A DNA stretch of 53,085 nucleotides from Candidatus Sumerlaeaceae bacterium (GTDB taxonomy: Bacteria; Sumerlaeota; Sumerlaeia; Sumerlaeales; Sumerlaeaceae), in NCBI GenBank assembly GCA_026418615.1, contig JAOAAY010000023.1, forward strand, positions 1 to 53,085, written 5' to 3'. Position numbers and translations under genes: made by a program. Positions within the stretch are counted from its first letter, which is position 1, and every line of letters starts with the position of its first letter. Under the pieces are notes generated by a model. The model did not search any database. It saw only the letters and a program-made list of their open reading frames with translations, and had not been told where the DNA came from. This document shows, in pieces, positions 44,104 to 53,085 of this stretch.

Positions 44104-45000
44104 TCAGACCTGTCCGGTCCAGTTCGAGTCGTTGCGTCGGAAAGCGTCCATGAGAGCCACCACGATTTCGTTAGGCAGCGGTCCCTTGGCGACATGGGCG
44201 GCGTTACGCCGCAGGTGTTGCCGGTTGGCCGTGCCGGCTATGACCGTGTGAACGCACGGTGCGAAAGCGGCGAAGCGGATGGCGACTTCGTCCCACTCCA
44301 TGCCGCCGCAATCGGGTTTCATGGCTTGGAACCGCTCCCAGTAGACCTCGACATATTCGCCGACGGGTCTTTGCGCGTAGCGCCACGGCGCGTTGGCCAT
44401 GGGTCGTTTGCCAACGACACCCATGCCGCGCCGCTCGGCGTCGGGGATGAGAGAGACGAGGCTGTGCTGGTCACAGATGTTGACGGATGTTTGGATGGCG
44501 CCGAAGCGGCCGGTGGAGATGGCATAGGCGAGGTGTTCGTTTTCGCCCGAATATGCGGCCACGCGAACCTTGCCGGCGCGGACGGCGTCCTCGAGGGCCT
44601 CGATGACATCGCCGCGCTCGAGCACTTCGCGCGGGCAAGAGTGCAGGTGCATGACATCCACCCAGCCGGTGCGCAGCCGCTTGAGGGCCGCGTTGACGCC
44701 CGCGGCGACGGCCGCGCCGGTCCAATCGGCGATACCCGGTATGCCGTAGCCGCACTTGGTGGAGAGGATGAATTCGCCCCGGCGCCCGGCCAAAGCGCGA
44801 CCGATGCGCTCCTCGCTCTCGCCATACATCCGCGCCGTGTCAATGAAATTGATTCCCAGATCGAGGGCCTCGTGCAGCAGCGCGCTGGCCTCGGCTTCGC
44901 TGACCGAGGGGGCGCCGATCTCGGCGGCTCCCAGCCCGAGGGCTGACACGACAAGGCCTGTGGCGCCAAACGGGCGCTCCTGAAGGGCGGATGCGGACAT
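44104..45000 (-). CDS. Aldo/keto reductase
   Basis: NAD(P)H-dependent oxidoreductase, 298 residues. The catalytic tetrad is visible: Asp in FIDTARMYGESEERIG, the Tyr in the same motif, Lys in STKCGYG and His in DVMHLHSC. The C-terminal half deviates from common AKRs, with VVGKRPMANAPWRYAQRPVGEYVEVYWERF and IAGTANRQHLRRNAAHVAKG, typical of the unassigned AKR branch in planctomycete-like genomes. AAAGGA lies before the ATG. Substrate unknown. Confidence 0.93.
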   Translation of the reverse strand: MSASALQERPFGATGLVVSALGLGAAEIGAPSVSEAEASALLHEALDLGINFIDTARMYGESEERIGRALAGRRGEFILSTKCGYGIPGIADWTGAAVAAGVNAALKRLRTGWVDVMHLHSCPREVLERGDVIEALEDAVRAGKVRVAAYSGENEHLAYAISTGRFGAIQTSVNICDQHSLVSLIPDAERRGMGVVGKRPMANAPWRYAQRPVGEYVEVYWERFQAMKPDCGGMEWDEVAIRFAAFAPCVHTVIAGTANRQHLRRNAAHVAKGPLPNEIVVALMDAFRRNDSNWTGQV

Positions 45001-45084
45001 GGCACCGGTTCCTTTCTTCGACGCGAATGGAGCGCAAGGTACCTCGCGAGGCGGTCGGGGCGCAAGCGGTTCGGCACAGCGGCG

Positions 45085-45831
45085 TCAGGGGGTGAAGCGC
45101 CCCGACTCGAGGAACCGGAGGACACAGCGGATGGTGCGGGGCATGAACTGGATCAGGCCGTGAAGATACGGCAGGACAATGAAATCCTTTTCACCCCCCA
45201 AACGGGTGGTGTCCACGGATATGATGCCGTCATTGTCGCCGGGGATGAAGGGCATCATTCCGGGGGTGCGGCCGCGTCCGCCTGCGATGATCCCAAACTC
45301 GCACGGCGGGATGCCGGCCGCCTCACACAAGCCCTCCTCGCCCTCGCGCAAGTCGAGGCCTGCCGGCCCGAAAACCCGCTTGTACAGCGGCAGGCCGGCC
45401 AGCCGGCTGGCAAGCCATGCCCCGCGGTTGGGCGGCGCTATCATCACAAGGCGCCCCGTCGCCGGGGGAGTATGGCGACAGAAGTAGTGGCGGACGACGA
45501 TCCCCCCCATCGAGTGGGTGACGAAATGGATCCGGGGTGCGGGATGCGCCTCGACAACGCGGGCCAATTGGTCGGCCAGTTCGGGGATGCTGTGGCGGCG
45601 GGACGGATACTTCCAGTTCACCACATCGTAACCGGCGCGGTGGAGGGCGCGGGCCAAGGGAAACATGTCGAGGTGGGATTTGCCGATGCCGTGCAGAAGG
45701 AAGACCGTTTCGCCGCGCCGCCGGTTTTGGGGCGCTCGGCTCACCCGCGGGCCGGAGCGGGGCAAATCCGCAGCAGCCCGGCTGACACCAACCGCAAGAC
45801 CAAAGAGAATGAGGGCCGTCCGTGGTCGCAT
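45085..45831 (-). CDS. Exported alpha/beta-hydrolase, lipase or PGAP1-like
   Basis: Predicted secreted esterase or lipase of 248 residues. A signal peptide (MRPRTALILFGLAVGVSRAAA) is followed by the oxyanion motif FLLHGIGKS and the nucleophile elbow THSMGG. The Asp and His are probably DNDGIISVDTT and PYLHGLIQ near the end. The MAPPNRG-type segment is AIAPPNRGAWLAS-like (VMIAPPNRGAWLA). The ATG at 45831 is chosen because it begins the signal peptide, though no clear ribosome site precedes it. It follows the glycosyltransferase gene by 74 bases. Confidence 0.86.
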   Translation of the reverse strand: MRPRTALILFGLAVGVSRAAADLPRSGPRVSRAPQNRRRGETVFLLHGIGKSHLDMFPLARALHRAGYDVVNWKYPSRRHSIPELADQLARVVEAHPAPRIHFVTHSMGGIVVRHYFCRHTPPATGRLVMIAPPNRGAWLASRLAGLPLYKRVFGPAGLDLREGEEGLCEAAGIPPCEFGIIAGGRGRTPGMMPFIPGDNDGIISVDTTRLGGEKDFIVLPYLHGLIQFMPRTIRCVLRFLESGRFTP

Positions 45832-45905
45832 CGTCACGCGGGAACATACCGATCCGGAGGGAGAAGTGTTTTCCGGGTGCCGCGGGTGCCGCGCGCCCTG
45901 GCGCA

Positions 45906-47516
45906 TCACGGGTGCGTCGGCTGGGGGCGCAGTCGCCAGCATCGGTAGAGATGAAACCTTTTTACGATGCGGCCGCCGAGTTCGACATCCACCGGCGGCA
46001 GCGGCTCGACCTGCTCGAACCATTCATCGAGTTTGGCCCGGCGTCTGGAGGGGCGCCCCTGCCGGATCTTCCGCTCGTTGTCATCCTCGTCCACGAAGAT
46101 CGCATGGTGGCCGGTTTCGCGGGAGAGAAAGTGCTGACCCACCTCCGCACGGTTGAGCAAATGCTGCACGCCAAAGCGGGTGTTGCTGGAGTTGTCCATG
46201 GCGTACACGGCATGGTTGCGCCGTGTGTAAAACTTATAAGTGAGCGCCTCGACAAAACTGTTGCCCAGGACAAAGGTTTTGTCGGGGCTGGGTGTGTCGG
46301 CGGCGTGGCGATCAATGGCGGCGGCGGCGCGCTCGAAGCCCAGAAGCGTCTTGAAGGGCGGTGTGGCGCCGGACAGGCCGCTGAAGAGGCCCGTGTAACC
46401 CTCGACGAGGAGGCCGGCCGTGGTGAGCCAGCCGGTGCCGGCCGCCAGAAGCGCCCATCGGCGGGCTTGAGGCCGCCGGCGGGCGGATTCAGGCCGGGCC
46501 ATGACGCGCCGAACCATGGCCACGCCAGCGAGGATTGCCGTGACATAGGCCATGGCGTCCCATTGCTCGCGGCTGAGCCTGCGGGCTGTGAACATTGCGA
46601 TCAGGGCGAAAAACAGGTAGGGCACAAGGGAGAAAGCGCCCAGAAACAGAGCCGTCGAGTCGCTCCCGCGCGATTTTCGAATCTGCACCGCGCACCAGAT
46701 CATCGCCACGAGGCACCCGACATAGACGAACGGCGACAGGTAGAGCAGGTGGCCACCGTGATAGTTCAGGATGGATTCCAGAGTCGGCCAGCGAAAGTCT
46801 TGCCGTTCGCTCAGATGGTAGCGCAGAGCCTCCCAGTTGCTGAGGATTTGCGAGGTGAAAAATCCCGGGGCAAAAAGGGCTGCGGCCAGCGCGGCGCTGG
46901 CATAAGGCCCCGCCGTCCGCAGATGTCGGCGATGGCTGGGCGAAACGAGCAGCACGAGCGCCAGAGCCGGGTAGTAAAGAACGAGGATGTATTTGACATA
47001 CAGGCCGACGCCGAGGGTGGCGCCTGCGGCGAGCCACCATCCCATACCGCCAGTGAACAGGGCGCGGTGCGTGAGAAAGAGCGCGAGACACCAAACAAAC
47101 AACTGGGTGCCGTCGGGCGTGGCGACAATACCAAATCCGAAATACTCCGGCACGGCGGCAATGCCGACGACAGACCACAAAGCGAAGCGGCGTCCGCCGA
47201 GGTCGCGGGCCAGCAGGAATACCGGGACGAACAGAGCCGAGGTAAAAACAAGCGACATGAGGCGGACCCCGACCTCGTTGCGTCCCAGCAGGTTCATGCC
47301 GAGACCCGCGAGCCAAGGCGTGCCGGGCGGATGCGGTGAAAAAGTGAGGGGCATGCGCTCGAGAATCCAGACATAGAGCGCTTCGTCGGCGAAAAGGTCG
47401 AAGCGCGCGGCGAGGCCAAGGCGGGCGACAAACAGGACAAGCATGATCCCGGCGACAACGGGCCACGGCGACGGCCCTTCACAGGGGCCGGCCGGCGTGT
47501 CGCGACGGCCCGTCAC
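45906..47516 (-). CDS. Glycosyltransferase family 39-like membrane protein (ArnT/PMT superfamily)
   Basis: GT-C type transferase of 536 residues. About eleven helices follow the first loop acid motif LFADEALYVWILERMPLTFSPHPPGTPWLAG, which matches the DE and HPP region of lipid-linked sugar transferases such as ArnT. RNEVGVRLMSL and PEYFGFGIVATPDGTQLFVW fit the family. The C-terminal soluble part (from about residue 400) includes FVEALTYKFYTRRNHAVYAM. It probably transfers a sugar from a polyprenyl carrier in the periplasm. The GTG start is unsupported by a ribosome site. It lies 25 bases after the lipoprotein gene upstream, so the two are likely co-transcribed. Confidence 0.87.
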   Translation of the reverse strand: MTGRRDTPAGPCEGPSPWPVVAGIMLVLFVARLGLAARFDLFADEALYVWILERMPLTFSPHPPGTPWLAGLGMNLLGRNEVGVRLMSLVFTSALFVPVFLLARDLGGRRFALWSVVGIAAVPEYFGFGIVATPDGTQLFVWCLALFLTHRALFTGGMGWWLAAGATLGVGLYVKYILVLYYPALALVLLVSPSHRRHLRTAGPYASAALAAALFAPGFFTSQILSNWEALRYHLSERQDFRWPTLESILNYHGGHLLYLSPFVYVGCLVAMIWCAVQIRKSRGSDSTALFLGAFSLVPYLFFALIAMFTARRLSREQWDAMAYVTAILAGVAMVRRVMARPESARRRPQARRWALLAAGTGWLTTAGLLVEGYTGLFSGLSGATPPFKTLLGFERAAAAIDRHAADTPSPDKTFVLGNSFVEALTYKFYTRRNHAVYAMDNSSNTRFGVQHLLNRAEVGQHFLSRETGHHAIFVDEDDNERKIRQGRPSRRRAKLDEWFEQVEPLPPVDVELGGRIVKRFHLYRCWRLRPQPTHP

Positions 47517-47541
47517 GGGGCGTGCTGATGTGTCGTGGGAT

Positions 47542-48180
47542 TCACGGGTAAAGCAAAATCCGGCGGAGGGCGATGTTGCGGTCCTGCGTCGAGCCCTCGG
47601 GCAAAGCGCTGTTGTTGTAGTACCGGAAAGTCACGAGGTACTCGCCGGGAAGCAGGGGGGGGTCAACAGGCCGGCGCACGACATGGTAGGAGGTCGAGGT
47701 GGCATAGTCGCGCGGCCACGGGAAATAGTTTTTCTTTACAGTCCGGTTGTACATGTTGACATCGAATTCGGGCCAGATGTCGTGGGCCGGATCTCCGCGC
47801 AGTTCGAGGGCGATGGAGCGCACGGGGTACTCGAGTTTCACATTGTCGAGTGCGAGCGCACCGTTGGCCGTCAGAACCCATCCGCCGTCCCCGTCAGCCT
47901 GCCCGTTGTCCGCGTGCATCGAGGTTGCGCGGATTTCGATCGGTTCCAAGACAATCTCGGGGGTCGGCGTTGCAGCCGGCGGGCGCGGCGCCCGCCGTTG
48001 CGGTTCGCGGCGCGGTTTGCGCTCGGCGCTTGGGCGCTCCTTGGTCTGGGTGGTCTCGCCGGGTTTGCGGGCAAGTTCGACCACTTCCGGTTGGCCGCAG
48101 CCGGTCAAGCCAAGGGCCGCAGCGGCGCACATCGAGATGGTCAGCCATCGCAAGCGCGCCGCAGGGGCGGCAAGTCTCAT
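47542..48180 (-). CDS. Lipoprotein with a carbohydrate-binding-like domain (CaCBM / xylan-binding type)
   Basis: Predicted lipoprotein of 212 residues. The lipobox is LGLTGC, then a Pro/Arg/Glu-rich linker (KERPSAERKPRREPQRRAPRPP). The C-terminal 120 residues are beta-rich, with GGWVLTANGALALDNVKLEYPVRSIALELRGDPAHDIWPEFDVNMYN and a terminal STQDRNIALRRILLYP. This matches the pattern of calcium-dependent xylan-binding modules, whose last strands carry a DRNL motif. It could hold the cell to polysaccharide or act in envelope glycan handling with the adjacent glycosyltransferase. ATG 48180 is preferred; 48210 is an alternative. Confidence 0.7.
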   Translation of the reverse strand: MRLAAPAARLRWLTISMCAAAALGLTGCGQPEVVELARKPGETTQTKERPSAERKPRREPQRRAPRPPAATPTPEIVLEPIEIRATSMHADNGQADGDGGWVLTANGALALDNVKLEYPVRSIALELRGDPAHDIWPEFDVNMYNRTVKKNYFPWPRDYATSTSYHVVRRPVDPPLLPGEYLVTFRYYNNSALPEGSTQDRNIALRRILLYP

Positions 48181-48326
48181 GTCCAGCCTATGCAATCGAG
48201 GATAGGTCATATCACGCGCCAGAGCAAATTATGAGCCATGATTGCAGCCCGAGAGCAAGGGCTTTGCGGTTGGGCTGGGCCGCCCAACGGCCCCCAACAA
48301 TCGCGAAAAGCCGGTTGGGCCTCGGG

Positions 48327-49859
48327 CTACTCGGGCAGCCGGTGCGCCTCGTTCTCCTCGCCAAGCGAGCAAGTGGGTGACTCGCCGACAGCGTTGAGTT
48401 CATACTCGCCCCCGGCCGGGCACTCGGGCTTTTCTTTCAGGTATTTGCCGTCTTCCAACAGATCATCCCAATCGGGCTCGGCTGACTTGCCCATTTTGTG
48501 ATCGAGCGCCCATTGCTGTTTGGCACCGTCAATCTTTGACAGGTTTTCCTGGCATACCCGTGCCTTGGATTCTTCCAGCGCCTTTTGGAAGGCTGGCAAG
48601 GCAACCGCCACCAAGACGCCGCCCGCTGCGACCCCGGCCACTACCGGCTTGGTGGGGCTGGCCGCCTCGCGGCCTGTGAGGGTGATCCAGAGGAATCCAT
48701 TCGGATCGTTGACGCGGACGCTGATCGTTCCGGCGGGCGCTGCGCTTGCGCGGGCCTTGTCGCGCACCTGAGAAAACATGCGTCGCGCCGCGGCGTCCGG
48801 CACCTCGGGGATCACCGCATCGAGCAACTTGACCAACTCCTCCGTCAGGCGGGGACTTTGGTAACCAATGCCATTGACTTTGGCTGGCAAATCGCGCCGT
48901 GCGGCTTTGAATTCGGCGCTGGAGCGCAAGTCACCTTTGGCCACGGCGGCCAAGGCGGCTTCAATTTCCGCCCGGTCTGTCGCGATGATCAGCCACTTAT
49001 CGGTGGCGGCAATGGCCGGCGCGAACTTCATCGGGTTCTCCGGGACGGACAATTCGTAACCTTTAGCGTTCGTCAGGCCGTCCAATTTTTCAATTTCCGC
49101 TCCACTCTTCTTGAGCCATTCGATGACGGTCTCGAAGAGGGTGGCGTTCTTGACCCTGACGAACAGCGCGGCGCTGGGCCGAGGAATACTCATGGTTTTC
49201 TCGTCCTCGCCGAGCGTGACGGAGGTCTGAGCGTCGAGACGCGCATAGAGGCCGACTTCATCGCCGAGACTGGCGAAGACATCCTTGAGATTCAAGCCGT
49301 GGGTCTCCTCGATGGTCTTGAGGGCCTGCCGCACGGCTCCCTCGCCTGCTCCGCCGGCGACCTCCCGCGCCCCTTTTTCGAGGAAGGTAAGGATAGCGTC
49401 CAAGTTGAGATTCTCCACGGCCGCCAGCACGGCGTCTTGGGGGATGAGGGCAAGCCCTTCGAGGTCGCGCGGCTCTGTGGCGCCCAAAAGGTTGAATAGG
49501 CCCGATCGCGGGTCGAGACGCAGATAGGTCTTGTTGCGGGCGGTGCCGGCATCGAGCGGCAGTGTGCTCATACCAAGGTCGTCCAATCCGTCCAACCCCA
49601 GCGCTTGGACCGCGGAGCGGGCGATCGGAATGACCAAGGCGAGTTCCTTTTGATCCGAGGCCTCGAAAATCGGCGACATCTCGTCTATGATTTGCGTGAG
49701 AAAGCCTTCAAGATCCGTGTAAAGGTAAAAAGTTCCGCCAGAATCCAGTTTGGCGGTGACTTCGGCAAATTCGGGATTGGGCACCTGGGCGGGGGCAAGG
49801 CCCGGGATGGCCAGAAGCAGCGCGCCGCACCATGCGGCTGCGAGTCGGCGGATGGTCAT
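48327..49859 (-). CDS. Exported DUF3352-like protein fused to a pseudopilin-like C-terminus
   Basis: Exported protein of 510 residues. A signal peptide (about 1-25) leads to a large periplasmic domain of repeated alpha/beta units (for example RSAVQALGLDGLDDLGMS, EIEAALAAVAKGDLRSSAEFK), similar to DUF3352-like proteins. At residue 406 a hydrophobic helix (VVAGVAAGGVLVAVALPAFQ) starts a tail, RVCQENLSKIDGAKQQWALDHK...CPAGGEYELNAVGESPTCS, which is the usual C-terminus of PVC-type pseudopilins. The prepilin peptidase site is missing, so this is a domain capture rather than a working prepilin. GGAGGG precedes ATG 49859. Function unknown. Confidence 0.78.
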   Translation of the reverse strand: MTIRRLAAAWCGALLLAIPGLAPAQVPNPEFAEVTAKLDSGGTFYLYTDLEGFLTQIIDEMSPIFEASDQKELALVIPIARSAVQALGLDGLDDLGMSTLPLDAGTARNKTYLRLDPRSGLFNLLGATEPRDLEGLALIPQDAVLAAVENLNLDAILTFLEKGAREVAGGAGEGAVRQALKTIEETHGLNLKDVFASLGDEVGLYARLDAQTSVTLGEDEKTMSIPRPSAALFVRVKNATLFETVIEWLKKSGAEIEKLDGLTNAKGYELSVPENPMKFAPAIAATDKWLIIATDRAEIEAALAAVAKGDLRSSAEFKAARRDLPAKVNGIGYQSPRLTEELVKLLDAVIPEVPDAAARRMFSQVRDKARASAAPAGTISVRVNDPNGFLWITLTGREAASPTKPVVAGVAAGGVLVAVALPAFQKALEESKARVCQENLSKIDGAKQQWALDHKMGKSAEPDWDDLLEDGKYLKEKPECPAGGEYELNAVGESPTCSLGEENEAHRLPE

Positions 49860-49948
49860 GGGTTCCCTCCGATCGAATATTTCCATGGGCAGCCTAGACC
49901 ATGATGGACGGAAAAATCCATCCTAAATGACATGAGTTGGCGGTGCTG

Positions 49949-51559
49949 TCAGCGCCTGAACCATGCGCGCCAGCCCCGGCGGCGTGGCGGTGCCGGCGGC
50001 GGGAGCGGCTCGTGGGGCTCGCGAATGCAGTCGCGCGACCAGCGAGCCACGCCGTCGAGGACGGGCGATTGGCCCCCAAACTCCTGCGTCATGAAGTAGT
50101 GGAACAGCGCTTCCGCGGGGCGTTTCAGTTGCCGGTATTCGTATTTGCGGCGGTGCCGCTTGAGCGAGACTCCGGCGGTTTCGGCAGCCTTGGCGACGGC
50201 AGCATCGAGGACGGTTGTGATGGCGCTGCCCTCGTCGAAATTGCGCTTTCCGCCCCAGATGAACTCGTCCGGCAGCAGCCCGTCAAAGGCGCGGCGCAGA
50301 ATCCATTTGCCGAATCGGGCGCCCCCCGGCCCGTCGCGCAGTTTCCATTGCGTAGGAATGGCCAGCGCGAGGTTGACAACATCGCGGGAAAAAAACGGCA
50401 CACGGCACTCCACACCGTGAGCCATGGTCATGCGATCCACGCGCTGAAGGTTGGTCTGATGGAGGTCTGCCGTCGTCCGGTGCAGTTCGCGGTTCAGGAT
50501 CGCCGGATCCTGGTACTTTTGGTAATAGGTATATCCGGCAAACAGTTCGTCCGAACCCTCGCCGCACAGCGCCACCTTGATGTGGCGCGCCGCCAACCGG
50601 GCGCAGAACCAGTTGGGGATGGCGTTGGTGACCAAATACCGGTCGTAGGATTCCAGGTGGTGCGCGATACGCGGCAACTCGGCGGCCACCTCGTCCACGG
50701 AAAACACATATTCATGATGGTCCGTGCCGAGGATTTGGGCCAGCACTCGCGCTTTCTCGAGATCCTCCGACCCGTCGCATCCCACGCTAAAAGTATGCAA
50801 CTGCGGCAGGTGTTCGCGGGCGACAGCAGCGACGATGCTGCTGTCGAGGCCGCCCGAGACAAAGACGCCGACGGGAACATCGCTCATGAGGTGACTGCGC
50901 ACGGCTTTACGGACGGCCTCGGCGAGGCGCCGGGCGATTTCGTCCGGATCGTCGGCGAGGGGCTCGGGCATCGGGAGCGCGGCGCCGCCCGGGCTGAAGG
51001 AGCCGGGGCCGCGCTCGGAGTCGAACAGCCCGCCGGGCGGCATCGCTGTGATGGGATCTGGGGCATCGGCAAGGGCGTGCATTTCGGAGGCGAAACGCAG
51101 CCTTAGGCCGGCACCAAGGCGACCGTTCCAAGCATAGTACAAAGGTTTGATGCCCAGCGGGTCGCGTGCGAGCACGAGACGGCTCCCCCGCACGACTGCC
51201 GCCGCGAACATCCCGTCCAGCAGGCCAAAGGCCGCATGGTCGCAGTCCTCAAACAGGTGGACAACAGTTTCGCAATCACTGCCGGTGGCCATGCGGTGCG
51301 TCGCCGCGAGTTGGTCGCGCAATTGGGGAGCATTATAGATTTCGCCGTTCACCACGGCAGCGATGGTCCGATCCTCGCTGTAAAGGGGTTGCGCGCCACC
51401 CGCCGGGTCCATGATGGCGAGGCGGTTGGATCCGATGACACCGACGCCGTCCACCCGGTGGATGCCGCGTCCATCGGGTCCGCGGTGGGCTAAGCGGTTG
51501 AGCAGCCTCTCCAGAGTCGCCGCATCAGCCGTGCCCCAAATGCCTGCAATACCACACAT
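49949..51559 (-). CDS. asnB: Asparagine synthase (glutamine-hydrolysing)
   Basis: Makes asparagine from aspartate using glutamine, 536 residues. The glutaminase nucleophile is Cys2 (MCGIAGIWG), with RGPDG, NGEIYN and a GSDCE-type motif present. The synthetase domain has the pyrophosphate loop SGGLDSS, EGSDELFAGY and RVDRMTMAHGVECRVPFF. Enzymes of this family also serve in glycan amidation, but the sequence resembles true AsnB. It follows recA by 110 bases on the same strand. The Pro/Arg-rich tail (PPPAPPRRRGWRAWFRR) is not conserved. Confidence 0.95.
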   Translation of the reverse strand: MCGIAGIWGTADAATLERLLNRLAHRGPDGRGIHRVDGVGVIGSNRLAIMDPAGGAQPLYSEDRTIAAVVNGEIYNAPQLRDQLAATHRMATGSDCETVVHLFEDCDHAAFGLLDGMFAAAVVRGSRLVLARDPLGIKPLYYAWNGRLGAGLRLRFASEMHALADAPDPITAMPPGGLFDSERGPGSFSPGGAALPMPEPLADDPDEIARRLAEAVRKAVRSHLMSDVPVGVFVSGGLDSSIVAAVAREHLPQLHTFSVGCDGSEDLEKARVLAQILGTDHHEYVFSVDEVAAELPRIAHHLESYDRYLVTNAIPNWFCARLAARHIKVALCGEGSDELFAGYTYYQKYQDPAILNRELHRTTADLHQTNLQRVDRMTMAHGVECRVPFFSRDVVNLALAIPTQWKLRDGPGGARFGKWILRRAFDGLLPDEFIWGGKRNFDEGSAITTVLDAAVAKAAETAGVSLKRHRRKYEYRQLKRPAEALFHYFMTQEFGGQSPVLDGVARWSRDCIREPHEPLPPPAPPRRRGWRAWFRR

Positions 51560-51669
51560 GTCAAGAGCCCCTGACTAAGAGTTGTGAGGCTCATACAGGT
51601 GGCTGCTCGGGCACGCAAGCCCCACATCGGTTGTGCCCTGCCGGCGCCTTGGAGCCAGCGCGGCTGGCA

Positions 51670-52716
<1,047 letters not shown>

Positions 52717-52777
52717 GGCCGGTGATGCCTCCGGTAGAGAAATGATCATGCCGTCCGTGGATAGCAGCCGGCAATTG

Positions 52778-52793
52778 TTGAACGCTTGTTCAA
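52778..52793 (-). promoter_or_regulatory. LexA (SOS) box candidate upstream of recA
   Basis: TTGAACGCTTGTTCAA is a perfect 6+6 palindrome around a 4-base spacer and contains GAAC-N4-GTTC, the core of the Bacillus-type LexA box. It lies 62 bases before recA ATG 52716. On the minus strand TTGACG (52813-52808) stands upstream as a possible -35, so the box would cover the -10 region and block transcription. LexA itself is not in the window. Confidence 0.65.
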
Positions 52794-52874
52794 TGCGCCG
52801 GGACGAGCGTCAAGAACAAAAACACTCACGATGCATGGAGAACCGCGACCTCCGCGGTGCAGGCCCATGGTCCG

Positions 52875-53085
52875 CTACGCGAGCCGCATCGTTGCGGCAC
52901 TGGCGACGCGCGTTTCCTCGTCATGCACGCGCATGATCTCGGCTACGGCTGGCAGGATCCGTCCGCTGCCGACCGTCGTGATCAGTCGGCATGTTGCCGT
53001 CCGCGCCCGGGCGCGGTCGTACTTTAACACCCAGTCGTCCTGTTCGTATTTTTCCCAGATATCGTTGAAGGGGTATGTTTTATAC
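52875..53085 (-). CDS. C-terminal part of an unidentified protein, cut by the window edge
   Basis: An open frame of 69 codons enters from the right edge and ends at TAG (52875-52877). It reads YKTYPFNDIWEKYEQDDW, then a C-terminal stretch with GSGRILPAVAEIMRVHDEE. Codon use resembles the rest of the window. I cannot assign it to a family. Its distance from recA (about 160 bases) leaves room for a recA promoter. Confidence 0.45.
   Translation of the reverse strand, partial: YKTYPFNDIWEKYEQDDWVLKYDRARARTATCRLITTVGSGRILPAVAEIMRVHDEETRVASAATMRLA

Overview
This 53 kb window is GC-rich chromosomal DNA, densely coding on both strands, from an uncultured-looking diderm bacterium. It carries housekeeping genes (recA, dnaK, gltX, rpsB, tmk, an F-type ATP synthase operon), several secretory and lipoprotein signal peptides, and prepilin-type genes. 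The type II pseudopilin, a pilin-like C-terminal tail on another protein, the TPR/mannosyltransferase-like membrane protein and a secreted subtilase recall PVC-group or Sumerlaeota/Hydrogenedentota-type lineages. That placement is a low-confidence inference. I see no rRNA, tRNA, CRISPR, prophage or insertion sequence.

Layout. 1-5.3 kb (minus): an apparent operon of a CcsA cytochrome c maturation protein, a secreted M14 carboxypeptidase and two oligopeptide ABC permeases. 5.5-10.7 kb (plus): a seven-gene arsenic cassette, arsP-like, arsR, second arsP-like, arsE, arsF, arsG, arsC, with a palindromic operator candidate before arsR. 11-16.6 kb: ferritin, a SxxK serine hydrolase, a TPR membrane protein and dnaK. 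16.9-22.9 kb (minus): a very large PA-domain subtilase, birA and mscL. 23-27 kb: gltX, rpsB with a good intrinsic terminator, tmk and a glycine-zipper lipoprotein. 27.3-33.1 kb: a fused FAD/Fe-S oxidoreductase, a degenerate tandem repeat, a 3D-domain protein and an XPB/UvsW-like helicase. 33.5-39.5 kb (plus): YceI, then atpZ-atpI-atpB-atpE-atpF-atpH, a DinB-family gene and atpA, after which the ATP synthase operon stops; gamma, beta and epsilon are not here. 39.6-44 kb: a small Cys/His protein, a pseudopilin, a MaeB-type malic enzyme and a YihY/BrkB membrane protein. 44.1-52.7 kb (minus): aldo/keto reductase, lipase-like hydrolase, GT39-like glycosyltransferase, a probable carbohydrate-binding lipoprotein, a DUF3352-like/pilin chimera, asnB and recA, which has a LexA-type box upstream. 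A partial unidentified gene runs off the right edge.

The most unusual signal is compositional. Reading the whole window, I found no ACGT and no AGCT tetranucleotide, although roughly 180 of each would be expected by chance at this base composition. Codon choice bends around both sites in every gene I looked at (GAT-GTG rather than GAC-GTG, GAA-CTG or GAG-TTG rather than GAG-CTG). This points to genome-wide restriction or modification pressure at ACGT and AGCT, and it covers the arsenic cassette too, which argues against recent acquisition of that cassette. The arsenic cassette itself joins inorganic arsenate reduction (ArsC), organoarsenical permeases and the nitroarsenical ArsEFG module under one ArsR.
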